From Ophiothrix spiculata (lineage: Eukaryota > Echinodermata > Ophiuroidea > Amphilepidida > Ophiotrichidae): a stretch of 23,824 bases of DNA. The notes beneath the pieces were generated by a model. The model did no database searches, had not been told where the DNA came from, and was given only the letters and a program-made list of their open reading frames with translations. Positions 17,479 to 23,824 of this stretch are shown in pieces. Location of the stretch: assembly GCA_000969725.1 (NCBI GenBank), contig JXSR01S047211.1; one strand, written 5' to 3'. The first letter of the stretch is position 1; each line of letters starts with the position of its first letter. A program made the position numbers and the translations under genes.

Positions 17479-17482
17479 AAAC

Positions 17483-17918
17483 CTTTTAATGATGATCGCA
17501 AATCCGCTTCATAACATGCCAACCCGTTACAAAATTCAGACAGCTTATGCTGTATCGTCGACTTCCATTTATACCACGACTTAACGTCACCAACCAACTC
17601 CTCCGTTGTATACTTGCACATATCCTCCACCCATACCTGAATGGCTTCATATATTTCTTGATTGTTCGGTGGAACCAATGCTCTATTTTTCTCTTTCAAA
17701 ACTTCCAGTAACAATCTTAATCGTATATGCATTTGCATAACGTAAGATCTGTATCCATTTTTCTTTATGATAGCTTCTTCTTCTCGTCCAACCTTTTTCA
17801 GGCTCTCCAGTGCTCTCTGAACTATATTTTCAGCTTCTGTTAAAGCAGTTGGATCAATATCACGACCGTCATCGTTAATGTTCAGTTCAATCTCTGTCAA
17901 GGGTTTGGCCATTGCCAT
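17483..17918 (-). CDS. Exon 1: helical N-terminal domain of unknown protein
   Basis: This exon encodes residues 1-145 plus the first base of codon 146. The ATG at 17918 has A at -3 and G at +4, a strong animal start context; a second in-frame ATG is two codons on. The first 20 residues are acidic (NDDGRD) and probably disordered. The rest is predicted by eye to be four amphipathic helices, about residues 24-52, 54-80, 85-106 and 107-145, with a PP turn at 83-84. There is no signal peptide or membrane segment, so a cytoplasmic location is likely. The exon ends AAAG|gtttgt; reading past this donor gives a low-complexity tail and a stop. I do not recognise the family. The helix order, with RLRLLLEVL in helix 2 and a long last helix, is loosely reminiscent of MLKL N-terminal four-helix bundles, but this is only a hypothesis. 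Alternatives are any other helical adaptor domain. Confidence 0.72.
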
Positions 17919-17960
17919 AATCGCAGTTCTTCGATGCTGCTTTATAAGAAAGTATACTCC
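17919..17960 (-). promoter_or_regulatory. Possible TATA motif or 5' UTR splice acceptor upstream of the start codon
   Basis: On the minus strand TTATAAAGC lies about 25 nt before the ATG. As a TATA box it would put transcription initiation almost on the start codon, which is tight. The same bases can be read as an acceptor (TTTCTTATAAAG) for a 5' untranslated exon further upstream. The sequence alone does not decide between these. Confidence 0.3.
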
Positions 17961-18806
17961 TTATGAGGAAGCTAATGGATATAGTAGGCCTATTTAGGGA
18001 TCTTGTCATTCTAGGTCTATTATGAGTAGGCCTAATGATGAGGGCACTATTGCACTAAAGATATATGCAACAAATGTAAGCCCATGTTATTTCAGACACT
18101 TTTTTTTTTGGGGGGGGGGGGTTGACAGAGGGAAGAATATGTAATTTATTGCAGGGGGTGGCAAAATGGTCCATCCTCTAAGCCTCTAATGAAATTAAGT
18201 ATAATATATGTTTAATGGGAGTAATTTAATTCAAAATAGGTTTACATGCCGCAAATTCAGTTAGCAAAATCAGGCTCCCTGATATTTCAATCGATCGGAC
18301 CCTCTTTCTTTGTAAAATGTGGCATTTCGGTGGGTTTTATTTTTGCATTTTTGTGCAAAATGGTGCAAATTTGAGCATTTCTTAACAAAACTTCTTCATG
18401 AAAATGTGTACTCAAATAGTGCAAATTTGGGTTAAAACATGCAATTCTTGAATAAATTTGACTAAAATTTGGGAGACTTGGTATATGGATGGGTCTCTTT
18501 TCTTGAAATTGGTATTTGGATGGGTGGCTTTTCAGATTTTGAAGAGGTCCCTACTCAAACAAAACTTTTAGTACCCCCTTGGGGCATGTTTTTGGAGGAT
18601 TCGACCTCAAATAGATCTGACTGGACCCGATCAGCACACATCCTGGGCAAAAGGCTAAATATGATACAAGTTTGGTCAAAGTGAAGTCAAGGGTTAAAAG
18701 ATTTATGCTTAAAAAGTGAGTATTTGCTTCAAGTATAAGTATAGACAGTTATATTTCAAAGTAAGAGTCAAAGTATAAGTAAAATCTTGATTTGGTATGC
18801 ATGACC
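17961..18806. other. Gene-free; T-run/G-run junction
   Basis: No gene is supported. At about 18100-18121 ten T are followed by more than ten G. Words such as GAGACTTGGTATATGGATGG and TTGGTATTTGGATGGGTGGC repeat within 18470-18530. The 71-codon plus frame at 18469-18684 covers this repeat and has no recognisable domain. Confidence 0.45.
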
Positions 18807-19236
18807 ATTTCCTTTTCACTACCACATGAATCAAAAAAAAAATTGTGCATGGATTAAAACTGATTTTGACCTTGATAAAAGCACCAAATCATAAATTTCT
18901 TGTTAATGTAGTAAAGCAAATTTAATAAGCTTTTAAATGCAGAAGAAATTATAGAAATCAGATGAAAAATAAAAAAGACATGACCAATTGTGTTAGTACT
19001 TCTTAGCTTTTATCATAATGCCATAACCCGTACTTGTGATATGTAATATCTTGCTTAACTGTGTAAATCCCATTGGAATTTTTCTTCTGATTTCCATCAT
19101 TTTTTCTGCATTTGAAAGCTTATTAAATTTGCTTTACTACATTAACAAGAAATTTAAGATTTGGTGCTTTTATCTAGGTCAAGATCAATTTTAATCCGTG
19201 CACAATTTTTTTTGATTCACGTGGTACAAAGGAAAT
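18807..19236. mobile_element. Large foldback element, arms of about 160 bp
   Basis: Left arm 18807 to about 18975 and right arm about 19075-19236 are inverted copies at about 90 percent by eye. Shared words include TGAATCAAAAAAAA, TTGTGCA[T/C]GGATTAAAA, ATAAAAGCACCAAATC, AAATTTCTTGTTAATGTAGT and AAAGCAAATTTAATAAGCTT. A spacer of about 100 bp separates them. It has no coding capacity. It is the longest and best-preserved inverted repeat in the window, so probably a recent insertion. Confidence 0.9.
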
Positions 19237-22200
19237 ACTGCTTCATACACTTGTCTACATAATCTGTTAAAATTTGACAACTCGCATAACTTTTTCATCT
19301 CCTTTACATGTACTTACTCTGCTACTTAATCTGCTACACAAATAAACAAACACATGCTTGAAGTCAGTATTATACTATTATATTCTGTATATATTTACCA
19401 TATTTGCATCATTGCATATAAATACATACTGATAAACTATTTGAACATAATTAAAGTTGGTGTATATCTCAAGGTTGTTTTTTACTCCATCACCTGTTTT
19501 TTCCCTAGTAATTTCCTACGTTTACGCGACACGTAACGCCCTTAATGCATTATTGCTTTATTGCAATCAAGATAGACAGGCTGTTGTTGTTTTTGTATTT
19601 TGACCTTCAAGTACATGCAGAAGATGAGAATCTCTGGGGCAAAAAGCCTGTGAACGAGTGAAAAACAACTTTGGGATCATTATATAACAATTTACAGCTT
19701 AGGGATTTCTAAATGTATCACATGTAGGGTGCTACAGGATCTCAAACTAAAAAGATCTGCTTTCTACTACAAAATTGGTAACAAATTATTTTAACATGGG
19801 TTAGGGGCCAAAATCTTGAAACTTTTGACATAAAAATGGGTCAAAAATATGGTTTTGCATTGACTTAGGGCTAAAATTGTGTTGTGTGCAAATTTTCATC
19901 CCTATACCTTCTATGATTTTCATTTATGCATTCCAAGGCTCACTCTCACGTATGGTGCATTTCAGGGACATATTACACATATCCGTGCCATAAGTTCTTA
20001 CCCATGATTTTTACATGTCTGTAGTTGAATTTGATGTTTTATTATTTTTTTGGCACATCAACAGAGTCATATCAATTTGAGGTCTGAATGTATCAAAGTC
20101 CCCAAACAGTGACACCGTTTTGCAAAGAACTGATGATTTTGAAAAACTTAATCTGACCTCAATTCTTGCTAATTCCTGAACGACACTCTCGGGGTAAAAC
20201 CACAAACACCATGACTGCACACCATGAGTAGCCGAGATCAATAACACTAGGATTCGCTCCACAGCGCAGGCTATTCAATTCATCGTGACAGCACACGGTA
20301 GCATGATTGACCCATTGGATATCGTATTAACAGTTAACACTGGCCCTGTACTCATTTGTACTGATAATGGTTCTCTGCGTGTAATTGACCAATTTACAAC
20401 AATTGAATTCAGAGGTATTTTTTTAAATTATCCGTTCTTTGCAAATGGGTATCTCATGTTAAAGAACTTGATACATTCTGACTACAAATAGAAGATACTT
20501 GATTTGTATTATGTATCATGTATGCATTTATTTAATTCATCTTCAGGCATGTCAAAATAATAGGTAGGAACTTATGGCGCGAAGTTTATTATAATCTCAT
20601 ACATATTAATCTAAAAATCTAGTGTGTTCTCTTGCAACAAACATGATGAAATGAAAATGTAGTATATTCTGTGAATTAAAATAGTTAGTCATGCAGTATA
20701 AATTGTTTGCATTTTGTGATATTAGTCTGCGAATAAGTGCATACCGTGTTGTTACTATTAATCACTCATGCTCAATTAAATGCCCACTGTAAGTAAAATT
20801 CAAAGAGAAGTGTTAAAAACATTCATTTTTGAAGCATTTTCATATATCACTAAGCTTACCAACAATTGCGAGTAACAGGAAACGGTACCGGAAGTTAGTC
20901 AATAAGGTCTCGATCCTGGAAATAATGTTAAAAGTTTCAGTACTTCCGGGTTATCGGTGGCCATATAACAATAAGTTCCGGAATTGTTAAGCGTACATGG
21001 AAATTTTGTGCAAGTTTTGATGTTTACAATAGGTCTCTAATAATGGCCCATCCTTCATAAATGTCGCCACCCAGTGGGCGATTAATAGAAACGATACGGG
21101 TTTTGGTAAAATCATGATGATCATGCAAGTTCACACGCGATGTAGTAATCTAAAATTGGTTTTGACTCATTCGTCATTTTGTCCTGTGCAGTAGTTGTAA
21201 GAGATATGGTGCAGCATTGGTATTGTAGCATGGTGTCAGATGTTAAGCTTCAACTTAGATTGATACTGAAAAGATGCATACATATTTGTGTTCATTTGAC
21301 AGCTCAAGAAATAACATTAGAGTTAAAATATAGTAAGTAATTAAGTGATTGATAAAACGTGTTGTCATTTAGTGTTGATCATACTAACATAATACTGGCA
21401 TACAATTCACAACCGACAGAGCTCAGAGAGAAGAATAACATGAAATCTAACAATTGACTATTATATGCCTATCTTTTCTATCATCATTAATGTTACTCCA
21501 ATGATTTTGTAAATTCTTGAAGTTTCCTAGCTTCTAGGGCAAAATGCCTTCGTAGATTCTATAAATATTGACAAACATATAAGCTGATGTAACCAAGTCT
21601 ATATCATTTATGTAGATATTGGCTACAAAATATCAATCATTTGGAAATAAATAATTACTTGCCATACTGTAGTTGGGAGATAGGCAGACTGTACACAGGA
21701 ACATGAATAGAGAGCTGTAACAATACACACTCAAACCAATACATATGTGACCCGCCACTTGAAAGGTACCTAAGGGTCCAACATCAAAATTGATTTTTTT
21801 GGTCTCATCTGAAAACTGAGATTTTAAGCTTTTTTAAGCTATTTTAAATAAGACCTTGCTTTTGGTTATTGGATGTTCAGTTGCAAAGTTGCATCCAAAT
21901 TGGTAAAAGGCATCAAGTTGATTCTGAAAACTATAGTTCTGAGAAAATTATTTTTTTGTTCTGAGTAAAACTTGAATGGAGAGAGGATTTTTATCTTGGT
22001 TTTTAACACAATTTTCTTTTACGTTTTGGATGTTGGAACCAGATTAATATAATAGGTAACGTTTCTGATGAAATTAGAAATTCGACCTTGGACATGATTT
22101 TTTGACTTTGCTAAGCTTCAATGATCCATAAGACATAATTTACTATGCAAACCGTAAGCTACCTATTGATATAGCGGTTCACAAAAGACGATGGGTTGTT

Positions 22201-22558
22201 TGTGATTTGTTAAGTTCAAATGTTCCAGTATACCATATGTAAGTCTATTTCTCTCCCAATGCTGATACTTGCCACAGGAAACATATACATTTTAAAATAT
22301 ATGATCAGGAGAAGGTGAAACTTATTATGTTGGTCATTTTATGATAAAAATATTGACTCTTTTGAGGCATATTGTTGAATTTTAGGACAAAGGTGATATC
22401 AACAGCCAAGGGACATAGCTTGGTTTGGGATCACCAAAGGCCCAAATTTTCAAAAACATCCTGCCTGAATGAAAACAGTCAATATTTATAAATTCAGTGC
22501 TCACACAGTCACAGTGGGCTAGCACTAGGCGACAATAACTGCACACCATCATTTTTGA
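19237..22558. other. Long gene-free stretch
   Basis: I find no gene that I can support over 3.3 kb. An 83-codon minus frame (20011-20262, no ATG) and a 68-codon plus frame (20285-20491) lie head to head in slightly more GC-rich sequence, without recognisable motifs. Around 20880-20960 TACCGGAAGT and ACTTCCGGG form a weak inverted pair. From 21750, GTGACCCGCCACTTGAAAGG begins a block that looks repeat-derived but has no matching end. Confidence 0.45.
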
Positions 22559-22659
22559 GGTCATTGTTTAAATCGGAGGTGTTTGTTTTGGGATGAGGTA
22601 CTTTTCCGAAGAAAAGTACTGAGGCACAAAACAAACATCAACGATTTTAAACAATGACC
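22559..22659. mobile_element. Small foldback element
   Basis: GGTCATTGTTTAAATCG at the left is mirrored as GGTCATTGTTTAAAATCG from the right, followed in both arms by GTTTGTTTTG. The arms close on a hairpin, GTACTTTTC-CGAA-GAAAAGTAC (22598-22619). The total is 101 bp, virtually all stem. Two minus-strand frames end or start in it and are not credited. Confidence 0.85.
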
Positions 22660-23157
22660 GAATTAAAAGATGGCTCAAAGTTATTATTGCCATTAATAAC
22701 TGTAATTTTACATTTAAAATTCTGATTTTTGACCAAAACTGGGTGAAAATCATAGCTCCATTTAGTTTATTTCTTTACCATCTGCTAAAAACATTGATCA
22801 GTCGAGGCACTGCTTCCGTGTTGCGTTTAGTCAAACGATATAATTGTATGCGCATATTGTTGCATTTTAAGCATACGTGCTATTATCGGAAATGACCTGT
22901 TAAAAATTTTTACCTGCTAATGACCACAGTTGTTTGCGTAAAATTAGAAATAATCTTTTTAGATTGGATTGCGTTATTAAGCAGATTATTAATGTGCTTT
23001 CACAACCATGTCTTGGCCTGAATTAACATCTTACATGTAATGACACATTACAACACCATTTTAAACAATGTTTAAAACTTTTTAAAACATTACATGAAAG
23101 GTTTCAAAATCTTTCTCAGACTCATCCTGAAATTCCATTTTTTCAAACAATTGGTTT
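22660..23157. other. Gene-free stretch
   Basis: AT-rich, no gene. ACATGTAATG near 23034 and CATTACATGA near 23088 form a modest inverted pair around TTAAACAATGTTTAA. Confidence 0.45.
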
Positions 23158-23503
23158 CATAGATTTACAGGGAAGATACCGGACTTTGCATACCTGCCCA
23201 TGTAATGACATCCTCAGCCGAGACGCTCATATTTGGGGTATTCGGTTCCACTCGGTTCCCGCCAAATTCAACCCGAGTGCTGAGATTCAGTTGGGCGTAG
23301 AGACAAACCATGCAACTTATACTTTACAGGATTGAGACGCCGACCTGCACACAAGGCGTGTGTGTGTGTGTGGGCGTTTTCAATATTTGCGCATAATGAC
23401 AAGATGCAATGCATCATTGGCAAAAACCTGAATACCCCCAATTTTGTCTTCATGCTGGAATAAAATTGGCGGTGAGTCTTGTATCTCCCCTGTAAATCTA
23501 TGG
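23158..23503. mobile_element. Inverted-repeat element, uninterrupted copy B
   Basis: Terminal inverted repeats CATAGATTTACAGGG(A/G)AGATAC are present at both ends on opposite strands, giving a 346-bp element. It is the uninterrupted relative of 3388-4287. It contains a TG microsatellite at 23357-23371 that copy A lacks. The 82-codon minus frame at 23268-23516 is a read through it. Confidence 0.85.
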
Positions 23504-23824
23504 TAAATTTACACATAATACACGCATCAGGCTTATGTAATGCTTGATGATCACACTGTAATTAAGTATAAGAATAAAAGCATTTCCTGTCTAATTCACC
23601 AACAACCAAAGGGTTACTGACTGTTACCAAAACATTATTACACAGCATAGCTTAAGCCACCCAGTTCATCAAGTATACATTGTAAAAAACGTACATAATA
23701 TAATAAAGCATTACATGCATTATTATATCAGATACTTGATGAAGCGAGAGAACCTAACGTACACTTCTTTCTGATAATACAATATATATGTACACCTATG
23801 AAATATTTCACAAACAATGATACA
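23504..23824. other. Gene-free; terminal hairpin
   Basis: No gene. TTCATCAAGTAT (23665-23676) and ATACTTGATGAA (23732-23743) are exact inverted 12-mers enclosing a further partial stem (ATAATATAATAAAGC and GCATTATTATAT), so 23665-23743 can fold as a hairpin. Confidence 0.6.

Larger units (their letters stand above)
10286..17918 (-). other. Three-exon gene encoding a helical/coiled-coil protein (gene span)
   Basis: The gene runs from an ATG at 17918 to a TAA at 10286-10288. Coding exons are 17483-17918 (436 nt), 12728-12781 (54 nt) and 10286-10614 (329 nt), total 819 nt, 272 residues. All introns are phase 1 with GT-AG borders. That three segments with matching phases join into one frame without correction is the main support. 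Introns of 4.7 kb and 2.1 kb are filled with repeats. A weak polyadenylation-like GATAAA (minus strand) lies about 30 nt past the stop. Upstream non-coding exons and further isoforms cannot be excluded. Confidence 0.7.

Noticed and set aside
17400..17482. Extension of exon 1 past the donor site as a single-exon protein ending in a hydrophobic tail
   Set aside because: The extra residues come from AAGC/AAAC/AAAT microsatellite and look like a membrane tail only by accident. The GT donor and in-phase exon 2 explain the end better.
20011..20491. Head-to-head open frames of 83 and 68 codons
   Set aside because: The minus frame has no ATG, neither shows a recognisable motif, and no splice partners were found.
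20880..20960. Inverted pair TACCGGAAGT / ACTTCCGGG
   Set aside because: Too short and imperfect to separate from chance; not counted as an element.
1..23824. tRNA and rRNA genes
   Set aside because: I looked for internal promoter boxes with cloverleaf arms and for conserved rRNA stretches and saw none. A scan with tRNAscan-SE would settle it.

Overview
The window looks like metazoan nuclear DNA, most likely from an invertebrate. It is AT-rich and gene-poor, contains an intron-split gene with GT-AG splice sites, carries degenerate TTAGGG tracts, and is packed with short inverted-repeat elements. An invertebrate deuterostome such as an echinoderm, hemichordate or lancelet would fit the repeat content, but that is an impression; no single marker fixes the lineage. 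There is a 50-base N gap at 12368-12417.

One protein-coding gene can be built with good support, on the minus strand. Its coding exons are 17483-17918, 12728-12781 and 10286-10614. All junctions are phase 1, the joined length is 819 nt (272 codons plus stop), and no frame correction is needed. The product has an all-helical N-terminal domain of about 145 residues, a lysine/glutamate-rich 18-residue linker encoded by a 54-nt exon, and a C-terminal coiled coil of about 100 residues. I do not recognise the family with confidence. A four-helix bundle like the MLKL N-terminal domain is a hypothesis only.

Intron 1 (4.7 kb) holds an antisense, 5'-truncated, multiply frameshifted non-LTR retrotransposon (14949-17291). 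Visible in it are the last residues of the endonuclease, reverse transcriptase motifs A, B' and C, a PHD-like Cys4-His-Cys3 motif, a C-terminal domain, a 3' hairpin and a TAC-repeat tail. The intron also holds a 200-bp direct repeat pair and fragments of a CG-rich inverted-repeat family. Intron 2 (2.1 kb) holds a foldback element made of ~70-bp repeat units in both orientations, one of them carrying a 39-bp perfect palindrome.

The left flank (1-10285) and right flank (17950-23824) show no gene I can support. They are a mosaic of non-autonomous DNA elements: inverted-repeat elements at 814-1000, 1484-1741, 2038-2210, 2550-2963, 3531-4090 (nested in an older element, 3388-4287), 4915-5118, 5919-6081, 6461-6824, 6948-7250, 7361-7637, 9009-9690, 10040-10171, 18807-19236, 22559-22659 and 23158-23503. 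Three have TTAA at both ends, one has TA, and one has a 7-bp target duplication. The element at 23158-23503 is an uninterrupted relative of 3388-4287 and so shows where the nested insertion went in. All element boundaries were read by eye.
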